A DNA stretch of 64,000 nucleotides from Lachnospiraceae bacterium (GTDB lineage: Bacteria; Bacillota_A; Clostridia; Lachnospirales; Lachnospiraceae): assembly GCA_021770615.1 (NCBI GenBank), contig JAETQR010000009.1, positions 62,001 through 126,000 of the forward strand, given 5' to 3'. Shown here piece by piece: positions 54,834-62,313 of the stretch; position 1 is the first letter of the stretch; each line of letters opens with the position of its first letter. The position numbers and the translations under genes are program-made. The notes beneath the pieces were generated by a model. It was not told the DNA's origin. It was given only the letters and a program-made list of their open reading frames with translations, and searched no databases.

Positions 54834-55910
54834 ATGCATGGTATTAAGATCAATACAGAACGTTTGCTGTTGCGCCCTCTTCGAATAGCTGACGCAGAGG
54901 ATGTGTTTGAATGGGTTAGTGATGAAAGAGTTGCGAAGTATATGGTTTACACTACATATACTGACATTGAACAGGTAAGAACGTGGCTTTCTTTTGTTGA
55001 GAAGGAGACAAGTACATACTACTTTGGCTTTGAACGTATTTCGGATGGTAAGCTGATTGGCAGCGGCGATATCGGATTTGATTCTTCAAAAGGCTCTTGG
55101 GGATTTGGCTATAATTTCCGATATGATTGTTGGGGAATCGGATATGCCACAGAGGCGGTAAAAGCAATGATGAATTATGTCTATACAAATTTTGGCGCAC
55201 GGAAATTTGCCTCCTCTCATTGTGAGCCTAATTTCGCATCAGGAAATGTTATGAAAAAGTGTGGACTGCACTTTGTGGGATATGGAAAATTTGAAAAGCT
55301 GGATGGAAGCATACAAATGCGTTCAATGGAGTATGAGGGAGAGATGAAGAATCGTCTGGAGGAGGATATACATGTTAAAACGAAGATGTTAAACGTGGAA
55401 ATTCGCTACATAACAGAATCAGACGACAGGTTTGCAATTAGTAAAGTGTATGAGGAAAGCTGGAAATATGCGTATAAAGGCATTGTGCCACAAGACTATC
55501 TTGACAGCATTCAGGAAGGTCAGTGGGCGTCGCATATAGAACAGGCGGATAGAAAGAATCTGGTCATGGTTCAGGACGGCACGATTATGGGAACATCCGG
55601 TTTTGGCAAGTCAAGGATGGCAGAAATGAATGGTTTTGGTGAAATCATTTCCTTTTATCTTTTGCCGCAATATATGGGGAAGGGATATGGCAGATTATTA
55701 TTACAGGCTGTTGTGAGTGAACTAAAGAAAATGGGATTTGACAAAGTGTTTTTATGGGTGCTGGAAGAAAACCAGAATGCGAGACATTTTTATGAAAAGT
55801 GTGGCTTTGTGCAGACGGGGCGTTGTATGTGGAGTGACATTGGCGGGAAGGAACTGAAAGAAGTGCAGTTGGAACTTTTCGTTGCGGGTGCGGAGGATCA
55901 GATTTTGTAG
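54834..55910 (+). CDS. Tandem GNAT acetyltransferase (RimJ/RimL-type plus second GNAT)
   Basis: A 358-residue fusion. Residues 1-165 are a RimJ/RimL-like domain (INTERLLLRPLRIADAEDVF, RYDCWGIGYATEAVKAMMNY, GNVMKKCGLHFVGYGKFEK). Residues 190-350 are a second GNAT (ISFYLLPQYMGKGYGRLLLQ, NQNARHFYEKCGFVQTGRCM). Both keep their acetyl-CoA loops, so both may be active. The join at about residue 175 suggests two cassette-like genes that merged, perhaps by loss of a stop codon. Substrates unknown. The following gene begins at a TAGTGGATTGG junction only 17 bp away. Confidence 0.88.
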   Translation: MHGIKINTERLLLRPLRIADAEDVFEWVSDERVAKYMVYTTYTDIEQVRTWLSFVEKETSTYYFGFERISDGKLIGSGDIGFDSSKGSWGFGYNFRYDCWGIGYATEAVKAMMNYVYTNFGARKFASSHCEPNFASGNVMKKCGLHFVGYGKFEKLDGSIQMRSMEYEGEMKNRLEEDIHVKTKMLNVEIRYITESDDRFAISKVYEESWKYAYKGIVPQDYLDSIQEGQWASHIEQADRKNLVMVQDGTIMGTSGFGKSRMAEMNGFGEIISFYLLPQYMGKGYGRLLLQAVVSELKKMGFDKVFLWVLEENQNARHFYEKCGFVQTGRCMWSDIGGKELKEVQLELFVAGAEDQIL

Positions 55911-55927
55911 TGGATTGGAGAGAGCAG

Positions 55928-57124
55928 ATGATAAGACTTGCAGACATATCAGATTTGGAAAGTGTTTTGCAGATTACTCATGATACCATTTCGAAGACAT
56001 ATTCACATTATTATGCGCGGGGTGTGGTTGATTTTTTTCTGCAGCATCATAGCAGGGAACATGTTTTACCGGATATTGAGAATAGGATCGTGTGGCTGTT
56101 AGAAGAAGACGGATGCATGGCGGGAACTGTCACGATCAAAGGGAATGCGGTAAATCGTCTTTTTGTCCTACCGGAATGTCAATCACATGGATATGGCAGT
56201 CAGCTCATGGACTTTGCGGAGGCTAAAATTGCGGAGAAATTCAGCTATGTCCATATTGATTCCTCATTGGCGGCGAAACAAATGTATTTGAAACGTGGTT
56301 ATAAGGAGAAGAGAACCTGTAGGATTCCTGCAGATAATGGCGATATCCTGATTTATGATGAAATGGAGAAACGGGTGGAGCGCCAGCCGGATAGAATAAA
56401 TGATGACGGTAAGATTTTTGAACTAAGGATAGATTCTTCAAAATGCACTTCTCTGTTAGAAGGAGGCGCCTTGCTTGATGGGGGAAATTATGATGCATGG
56501 TGGTTCAATGATATCCGGCTTGAATCGGGAAAAATATATGGTCTTATAAGTGAATACGGGGAAGGTTCCATGTATCTGTCATATTTACTTGGAGGAAAAG
56601 TCGAGTTTGGCGATTTGAGAATATTTTCCAATGATATTGAGATGTCAAAGGAAGAGTTGGAGCAAATAAGCTGGAATTTAGAACCCTCAAATGAAATATA
56701 TAAGAATGCTATCGTAAAAAAATCAATAGAGAAGGCCATGCATAAAAATGGTGATAAAGAAGGATTTCATGCTATCGCTGAAAAATTTCTGCTTACCGAA
56801 CCCAGATATAACAACAAATCAAGTCATTTAAGTGGGGAGCGTTGGAGGGCATCTGCGGCTTTAGGTTATGTGAATCGTAAAAAGATATTTTTTGCACCAT
56901 ATAGAACGAGCAGCTTTTATTATTCGATGTGCTCTTCGGTATTATTAAAAGTTTTAAGAGAATTGACTTCGGATGGCGCGATTGTTTTGTTACCGGTGGG
57001 TTCCGATGAAGTTATGAAGCATATTGCTGATGAATGTATCTATATTAAGCGTGAGTATGATATTTTAAGACTAAAAAACAGATATAATGAATTATTTGGT
57101 AAGGGAGAATGGATCAAAGAGTAA
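55928..57124 (+). CDS. GNAT domain fused to a degenerate ABC-ATPase-like domain
   Basis: A 398-residue protein. Residues 1-150 are a GNAT (RLFVLPECQSHGYGSQLMDF, AKQMYLKRGYKEKRTC). The rest looks like an ABC ATPase core: GKIYGLISEYGEGSMYLSYL near residues 202-221 aligns with a Walker A strand-loop-helix, but the lysine and Ser/Thr are replaced (SEYGEGSMY). HLSGERWRASAALGY near 300 resembles the signature LSGGxxQR, and KKIFFAPY occupies the Walker B place without its Asp/Glu. ATP hydrolysis is therefore unlikely. ATG 55928 has GGAGAGAG upstream. Function is unknown; the ATPase resemblance is by eye. Confidence 0.7.
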   Translation: MIRLADISDLESVLQITHDTISKTYSHYYARGVVDFFLQHHSREHVLPDIENRIVWLLEEDGCMAGTVTIKGNAVNRLFVLPECQSHGYGSQLMDFAEAKIAEKFSYVHIDSSLAAKQMYLKRGYKEKRTCRIPADNGDILIYDEMEKRVERQPDRINDDGKIFELRIDSSKCTSLLEGGALLDGGNYDAWWFNDIRLESGKIYGLISEYGEGSMYLSYLLGGKVEFGDLRIFSNDIEMSKEELEQISWNLEPSNEIYKNAIVKKSIEKAMHKNGDKEGFHAIAEKFLLTEPRYNNKSSHLSGERWRASAALGYVNRKKIFFAPYRTSSFYYSMCSSVLLKVLRELTSDGAIVLLPVGSDEVMKHIADECIYIKREYDILRLKNRYNELFGKGEWIKE

Positions 57125-57153
57125 ATTATAGAAGTAAGAGGAGAAAGTACATT

Positions 57154-57783
57154 ATGGCGAATACATACAAAGTTATTGATGAAAAAACATGGGACAGAGC
57201 CATGCACTGTATGGTTTTCAGAAACAGTGTGGAGCCTGCTTTTTGCGTGACGCTTGATGTGGATATTACAAATTTTCTGCAGCAGACCAGAAAACAACAG
57301 TTTTCTTTTACACTTGCGTTTGTTTACGCAGTATGTAAATGTGCAAATGAAATAGAAGCATTCCGCTATCGTTTTTTGGATGATAAAATTGTTTTGTTTG
57401 ATCAGATTGACACTGCCTTTACATATTTGAACAAGGATACCGAATTATTCAAGGTCGTTAATGTTCCCATGCAGGACACGATGAAAGAATATGTGGAACT
57501 GGCAGCAAAGACAGCGGAGGCACAGAAAGAATATTTTACCGGCCCTCTCGGCAATGATGTATTTCAGTGTTCTCCGATGCCCTGGGTGGCATATTCCCAT
57601 ATTTCCCACACCAATTCGGGTAGGAAGGATAATGCAACGCCATTGTTTGACTGGGGGAAATATTGCGAAAAGGACGGGAGGGTTGTTATGCCTGTGTCGG
57701 TTCAGGCACACCATTCTTTTGTAGACGGTATACATATCGGAAAATTTGCTGATAAATTGCAAAAATATCTGGATGAATTATAA
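57154..57783 (+). CDS. Chloramphenicol-acetyltransferase-like (CAT-type) acyltransferase
   Basis: A 209-residue member of the CAT fold. The catalytic His motif is AHHSFVDGIHIGKFADKLQK near residue 185 (HHxxxDG present), with the substrate-side SPMPWVAYSHISHTNSGRKD. The full trimeric CAT length is retained. Some CAT-fold proteins acetylate chloramphenicol while many chromosomal relatives do not, so resistance cannot be assumed. ATG 57154 follows GAGGAGAAAG; the upstream GTG/ATG frame codons are not needed. Confidence 0.85.
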   Translation: MANTYKVIDEKTWDRAMHCMVFRNSVEPAFCVTLDVDITNFLQQTRKQQFSFTLAFVYAVCKCANEIEAFRYRFLDDKIVLFDQIDTAFTYLNKDTELFKVVNVPMQDTMKEYVELAAKTAEAQKEYFTGPLGNDVFQCSPMPWVAYSHISHTNSGRKDNATPLFDWGKYCEKDGRVVMPVSVQAHHSFVDGIHIGKFADKLQKYLDEL

Positions 57784-57862
57784 AGGAAAATGCCAGAAGG
57801 AAAATAAAATGTGAGACAGATGAACCTGGTTGATAATTGCAATAAGGAAGGAGGGCGAAACT

Positions 57863-58483
57863 TTGTTGGCTGAAATAAACCACAAAACATTCTGTGAGGA
57901 AGATAGACTCACAGGCAATTTTTTTGGAATCATGCGATATCTTCCGTTTCGCAGAGGATTAAAACCGGTATTTGAAAAATATGTAAAAAGTGAAGACTGG
58001 CAGGTCAAAAAAATCATTGCTGATATGACAGAGGATGAGTTTTTATTTGAATTTTGGAAACGGTCTGGGTCAGGGGGTGAAATGGATGCTTATATGGAGA
58101 ATGCGGGAAAGGCAGTGGGTATTGAAGTAAAATATCATAGTGCTCTTTCAGGCGAAGATCAATTAGAACGGGAAGCTGCTATGTTGGAGGAATGGAATAA
58201 GGACGGGGACAAGTTGCTGCTGTTTGTTGCAATGGAAGAAGATGCTGTAAATGTCTACCGCAAAAATAAAAATAAGCTATGCTTTCAGTCAGTACATTTG
58301 GCATATATCACATGGCAGGATATATTGCTTGGTATGGATGAGGTCATTACGGATACCGTGTTTGAAGCGAAAATGATAGAGGATCTGAGACAATATCTTG
58401 AGGAAAAGGGTTTTGTGTCTTTTGATGGATTTGCAAAGGCCAATATTCCTGTGATCGGAGGGATGTATTATGAATTTGGGTGA
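57863..58483 (+). CDS. PD-(D/E)xK nuclease-like protein
   Basis: A 206-residue protein with a convincing restriction-endonuclease-fold active site: an early conserved Glu in CEEDRLTGNFFGIMRYLPF, then GSGGEMDAYMEN (Asp near residue 75) and AVGIEVKYHS (Glu 88, Lys 90), followed by a Gln/Arg helix (GEDQLEREAAMLEEW). The start is TTG 57863 (AAGGAGGG upstream). It overlaps the next gene by 14 bp. There is no DNA-binding or methylase partner. Family not recognised; possible defence nuclease. Confidence 0.8.
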   Translation: MLAEINHKTFCEEDRLTGNFFGIMRYLPFRRGLKPVFEKYVKSEDWQVKKIIADMTEDEFLFEFWKRSGSGGEMDAYMENAGKAVGIEVKYHSALSGEDQLEREAAMLEEWNKDGDKLLLFVAMEEDAVNVYRKNKNKLCFQSVHLAYITWQDILLGMDEVITDTVFEAKMIEDLRQYLEEKGFVSFDGFAKANIPVIGGMYYEFG

Positions 58484-59072
58484 GAATATACATAATGCTT
58501 TTGCAGTTGTATTTGAAACATTAAAAAGTATCGAAAAACTTATGGTCAAATGCCGTATAGAGATAGAACAGGATAAATATTACATGCCGGTAGATCGTTT
58601 TTTACGAAATAGCAACGGTTCATCGTGGGAGGGCTGGATTTACTGGAGTTTTATCCTGTTATATCAAAGAAAGGAAGATGGCATGATCATGGATAATGGC
58701 TGGATAAATGCTCCGGTCTATGCGGTAGAAATAAATGTGGATGCAGAAACCTGCGACGAGCCGGTCATATATGTCGCAAAAATGGATTTTGGAGATATTT
58801 CGGGATGGGTTCAAGGGTGTTCTACATCCGAACATGATTTACTCTATAGGGCTATCCATGCAGATGGGTTATATTCAGAAGAGCAAAAGGATGATGGGAT
58901 TACGATGATCCGCCCTAAGGATGAATACAGGGAATGTGTAGGGGAAACTTTTTGGGGATTTCAGCAGCTTATTCGTAGGGAAATGAATTTGGTTGATGTA
59001 ACACAGAGTAATTATAAAGAGAAGATATTTGGGACCATTGAGAGCCTTGCAGAATATAGAAGTTGTAAGTGA
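58470..59072 (+). CDS. Uncharacterised partner of the PD-(D/E)xK protein
   Basis: A 200-residue soluble protein of unknown family (KCRIEIEQDKYYMPVDRFLR, SWEGWIYWSFILLYQRKEDG, YVAKMDFGDISGWVQGCSTS). It is rich in aromatic and acidic residues with mixed alpha/beta character. It starts inside the nuclease gene, so the two are a translationally coupled unit. Its role could be regulation, target recognition or immunity; nothing visible decides. Confidence 0.7.
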   Translation: MNLGENIHNAFAVVFETLKSIEKLMVKCRIEIEQDKYYMPVDRFLRNSNGSSWEGWIYWSFILLYQRKEDGMIMDNGWINAPVYAVEINVDAETCDEPVIYVAKMDFGDISGWVQGCSTSEHDLLYRAIHADGLYSEEQKDDGITMIRPKDEYRECVGETFWGFQQLIRREMNLVDVTQSNYKEKIFGTIESLAEYRSCK

Positions 59073-59084
59073 AGGGGCCAAATT

Positions 59085-59246
59085 ATGATCGCAAAAATCT
59101 GCATTGAAATTCCGGAGAGCAGAGTATCTTATGCGGGAGAAAGCAGGGAATTTCTCTTTTAGGTGGATGTCGAGGATGACATGGCCAGAGGGGTTGTCGT
59201 AATGAAGGAAACTGGCAAAAGGATAGAGGGGGGAAATGTAGTGTGA
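59085..59246 (+). pseudogene. Truncated GNAT fragment related to the gene at 37.8 kb
   Basis: Reads IEIPESRVSYAGESREFLF, stop at codon 26, then VDVEDDMARGVVVMKETGKR. The same blocks occur in the intact GNAT at 37791-38249 (EIPESRLSYAKESRKLPF, DVENDIARGFIAMKET). The C-terminal acetyl-CoA half is absent. Confidence 0.75.
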
Positions 59247-59399
59247 AAAATCACACTGAAGTGCTGATTTTTCACACGGCTATTTGTTTCTGAGCAAAAA
59301 CAAATAGCTTTGATGGCAGATGAGAAACTGCATACGCAGATTTCTCATAATTGCAAAAGCAATTATGTATCGCCATCTTCGCAACAAGTTGCTCAGAAA
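59241..59399 (+). promoter_or_regulatory. Structured leader with alternative hairpins
   Basis: Hairpin 1 is a perfect 13-bp stem (59241-59253 with 59265-59277). Hairpin 2 pairs GCTATTTGTTT (59279-59289) with AAACAAATAGC (59298-59308). A third, branched structure is closed by GATGGC (59312-59317) and GCCATC (59372-59377), with inner stems at 59322-59346 and 59347-59366. TTTCTGAGCAA (59287-59297) can also pair with TTGCTCAGAAA (59389-59399), which excludes hairpin 2 and covers the first possible start codon of the kinase gene. Confidence 0.7.
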
Positions 59400-60592
59400 T
59401 GAAGTGTAATATGATATATACAGTTTTAGACAATATAATGATCATAATGCTTACGGGCGTAAGTATGTTCACCAGCAAAACTCCCGGGCTTTTTATAATA
59501 GCAGCGGGCTTGCTTATGGTACTCACAACTTATGGATCGTTTGATGAAGATAAGGGCAGGGTTTTCTTTGCTTTGGAATGTATCCTGATGACATTTTTTG
59601 CTGTGCTATCTGGTGGAATTGCAGGGTTCATGGTTTTCTTTCTTCTTAAAGAGGGCAGGGAACCTATACGGATCATTTTGGGAGTGTGCTTGTTTTTGAC
59701 CGCAGCATGTATCATATATAACACTATGCCATTTGCAATGTGCATAGTGAAAACATTGTTTTTAGTAACTGCCTTTTTCTTTCTGACGCTCATCTATCAT
59801 CTGGTGGAATATATGGAGAAAAGAAAAAAGTGGGAAGATGAAAAGATCACAGCCTCAAATATCAGTGAAATGCACGAGAAGAGATTAAATGAGCAGCTTG
59901 TGAAACAAAATTTTTTGGCGGAGAAAAATGCGAGGCTGGTGGAGCGGGAAAATATCAGCAGAAATATTCATAATAGTGTGGGACATTCGATCACAGCTGC
60001 TATAATGACCCTGGATGCCGCCGATGTGCTCTATGATGTGAGACCGGAAGAGGCCAGAAAGAGGATGAAGGATGCGAATGAGCGCATTCGTGGAAGCCTG
60101 GAATCGATCAGAAGGGCGGTTTGCGTTTTAGATGAAGACAGCACAGAGATCCTGGCCGGTGATCTGAAATATGAGATGGAAAATGTGATAAATGAATTTG
60201 CAATGGATACGAATATCCGGGTGGATCAGAACTTTAGCCAGCTTATGGAAGATATAAAGATACCAAACGATCATGCTGTATTTCTTACGGGAGCATTGCA
60301 GGAGATGCTGACCAACGGCATGAAGCATGGGAACGCAAGTGAATTTGTGGTGATCCTTTTGGGAGATACTGCTCATGTAAGGCTGGAGGTATCGGACAAT
60401 GGACATAGTGATTTTGATCTGCAAAATAGTAAGAGCAGGATTGAAACCGGATTTGGCATCCGCAAGATTATTTCTTATGCAGGAAAATGTGGCGGGAAAA
60501 CAGAATTTGTCAATGAGAATGGATTTAAGGGAATGGTAGAACTGCCGATTGTGTGGGCAGAGTGGGTGATATCGAAAAACATGCAAAACTAA
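59399..60592 (+). CDS. Sensor histidine kinase (NarL-partner type)
   Basis: About 397 residues. Five or so N-terminal membrane helices (GLFIIAAGLLMVLTTYG, CILMTFFAVLSGGIAGFMVF, TLFLVTAFFFLTLIYHLV), a coiled linker, the HisKA_3 phosphoacceptor in RENISRNIHNSVGHSITAAI (His near residue 191) and an HATPase domain (LQEMLTNGMKHGNASEF, SDNGHSDFD, GFGIRKIISYAGK). There is no good ribosome site; ATG 59399 and 59411 are candidates. Its cognate response regulator should follow but survives only as the N-terminal stub fused at 61139. Confidence 0.87.
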   Translation: MKCNMIYTVLDNIMIIMLTGVSMFTSKTPGLFIIAAGLLMVLTTYGSFDEDKGRVFFALECILMTFFAVLSGGIAGFMVFFLLKEGREPIRIILGVCLFLTAACIIYNTMPFAMCIVKTLFLVTAFFFLTLIYHLVEYMEKRKKWEDEKITASNISEMHEKRLNEQLVKQNFLAEKNARLVERENISRNIHNSVGHSITAAIMTLDAADVLYDVRPEEARKRMKDANERIRGSLESIRRAVCVLDEDSTEILAGDLKYEMENVINEFAMDTNIRVDQNFSQLMEDIKIPNDHAVFLTGALQEMLTNGMKHGNASEFVVILLGDTAHVRLEVSDNGHSDFDLQNSKSRIETGFGIRKIISYAGKCGGKTEFVNENGFKGMVELPIVWAEWVISKNMQN

Positions 60593-60707
60593 TAGTTTTA
60601 GATGTTAAGAAATCACTTGTATCATTGGCAAATCTTTCGTATCACGGAATGCAGGGAAATGTTGAGATGGGATTGAAGGTGTTTGTATTGTAAATAAGGA
60701 GGATAAG

Positions 60708-60974
60708 GTGCAGTATATTAAAAATAGGGCATTTGATAACAAATACTATCAGGATATGATAGTTAATTATCTAAGAGAATTTGGAAAGGCAAATCGAGCA
60801 GCGATGCGTGATTTATTAATTGATAAGTTTCCGGATACGCTTTCGCCCAGTCAGAAAGATCGAAAAGCCTTAACTTTGCTTACGGCACTTAAAAGGAAGG
60901 GTATTATTACTACAGACTCTGATAATAAAAAGATATCGAACTGGATTTTGGTTCATGATAATGAAAAAGAATAA
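60708..60974 (+). CDS. Winged-helix-like small protein, probable AlbA_2-family C-terminal fragment
   Basis: 88 residues: YIKNRAFDNKYYQDMIVNYL, REFGKANRAAMRDLLIDKFP, then SPSQKDRKALTLLTALKRKG and IITTD. It resembles the C-terminal winged-helix part that I associate with AlbA_2/Schlafen-like ATP-binding proteins of Clostridia. GTG 60708 follows GGAGG by 6 nt, so it can be translated even if it arose by deletion of a longer gene. Confidence 0.6.
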   Translation: MQYIKNRAFDNKYYQDMIVNYLREFGKANRAAMRDLLIDKFPDTLSPSQKDRKALTLLTALKRKGIITTDSDNKKISNWILVHDNEKE

Positions 60975-61138
60975 TCCAGTGGGAGAATTGGTTTGAAATT
61001 GGTTTAATAATTGGTTTGATAATGGTAATGTGTAGTGTGAAAAAGCTTGTAATCAAGCTATTTGTGATATCAAACCAAAATGGAAAAGAAAAAAATTGGT
61101 TTGATGTTGCTTGGAAAATGGAAAGAATGGGGAATAAT

Positions 61139-62065
61139 ATGTATAAAGTATTACTGATAGATGATGAGAATCTTCTTTTGGATAGCCTGGAGACCATATT
61201 ATCTTTGAATGATATGGAAGTGGTTATGTCATCGGCCCGTGGATTTTCAGGGATGCAGCATGGAACGGTGATTAATCTTGAGATGGGTGGATGGTCTTAT
61301 GTATTTAATTCTGTTCAGGATATGCAAAAAGTATTTGAGCATCTGGGCATAGAGGGAGATTTTTCAAAGTGTAAAGATAGAAGTATGATCCTGAGTCAGA
61401 ATTTCGCAAGGAATAAGGGAATCAGACTGGGGGATAAGATCAATCACAGCTTTGATAAAAATGTGGATGGTGAGTATACGGTAGATGCAATCATAGAGGA
61501 TGAAAGTTTTTGTACGTTTTATGTTTATGAAGATGATGATTCTTTGGGGCGTCTCTATATTTATAGTGATACGATGGAAGGGAAGGAATTATACGATTAT
61601 GTGAAAAATCTGGCAGGAGACAGGAAGGTTCAGATTGCGGAGTCTGAAAGGAGTACTGTTTTGCCACAGTTTCATGTATTTTACGTTCTTTTTTATGTCG
61701 TTGATATCCTGATCGCAGTTGTTCTTGCGGTTACGATCAATTCGGTCGTTACAGGCCAGTATCTGAAAAGGACTTATGAATTTGGTATTTATAAAGCTCT
61801 TGGAAGGAGTAGAAAAGAAGTGAAGGTAAAGGTGGCGGCAGAGGTGTTATCTATGAATTTAGCCGCCTGTGTTATAGGTTTTGCAGCGATTTTCTTATTT
61901 ACATATCTTATGAATGAACTGGTATATAAACAAAAGGGAATGTATTTATTATATTCATCGAAGATTGGCTTCGCCGGATTTATCATATGTGACATCCTGA
62001 TCATACTTCCATTGATACTGTCCAAGGGAAGGCTTATGGGAAGGGCGGATGTTACGGAGTTTTGA
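61139..62065 (+). CDS. Chimera: response-regulator N-terminus joined to an FtsX-like ABC permease
   Basis: 308 residues in one frame. Residues 1-29 (MYKVLLIDDENLLLDSLETI, LSLNDMEVV) are the start of a receiver domain with its acidic pair but without the phosphoacceptor Asp. The rest is the C-terminal part of a MacB/FtsX-type permease: an extracytoplasmic domain (GTVINLEMGGWSYVFNSVQD) and three membrane helices (FYVVDILIAVVLAVTINSVV, LAACVIGFAAIFLFTYLMNE, GFIICDILIILPLILSKG). The best explanation is a deletion of several kilobases joining a kinase's partner regulator gene to a downstream permease gene in frame. Function is doubtful. Confidence 0.75.
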   Translation: MYKVLLIDDENLLLDSLETILSLNDMEVVMSSARGFSGMQHGTVINLEMGGWSYVFNSVQDMQKVFEHLGIEGDFSKCKDRSMILSQNFARNKGIRLGDKINHSFDKNVDGEYTVDAIIEDESFCTFYVYEDDDSLGRLYIYSDTMEGKELYDYVKNLAGDRKVQIAESERSTVLPQFHVFYVLFYVVDILIAVVLAVTINSVVTGQYLKRTYEFGIYKALGRSRKEVKVKVAAEVLSMNLAACVIGFAAIFLFTYLMNELVYKQKGMYLLYSSKIGFAGFIICDILIILPLILSKGRLMGRADVTEF

Positions 62066-62313
62066 GGGGTGCGTGGCTAAAAATTTAGTGCAGCAAATGA
62101 AAGAAAAAGTAGTGGGGGTCAAAAGCACCGTATATTAGAACGACGTTTTTAAGTTGATGTTTTTCCATGTTTTTTGATGTCACATTTTCATTGTTTTTTT
62201 CTATGTATCATTATATATTATTATTAGACATATTAATATAGGATTTGTGCCTATGCACTGTTTGGCACAAATTCAGGAGTGCGTGGAAAGCAGTGCAGAA
62301 AACGAGGTGAAAG

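Noticed and set aside
57154..57783. Calling a confirmed chloramphenicol resistance gene
   Set aside because: The fold motif is present, but substrate residues cannot be judged by eye and chromosomal relatives often lack the activity.
60975..61015. Short direct repeats of ATTGGTTT before the chimera as a CRISPR-like or iteron array
   Set aside because: Only three imperfect units of 10-16 bp without spacers; probably simple sequence.
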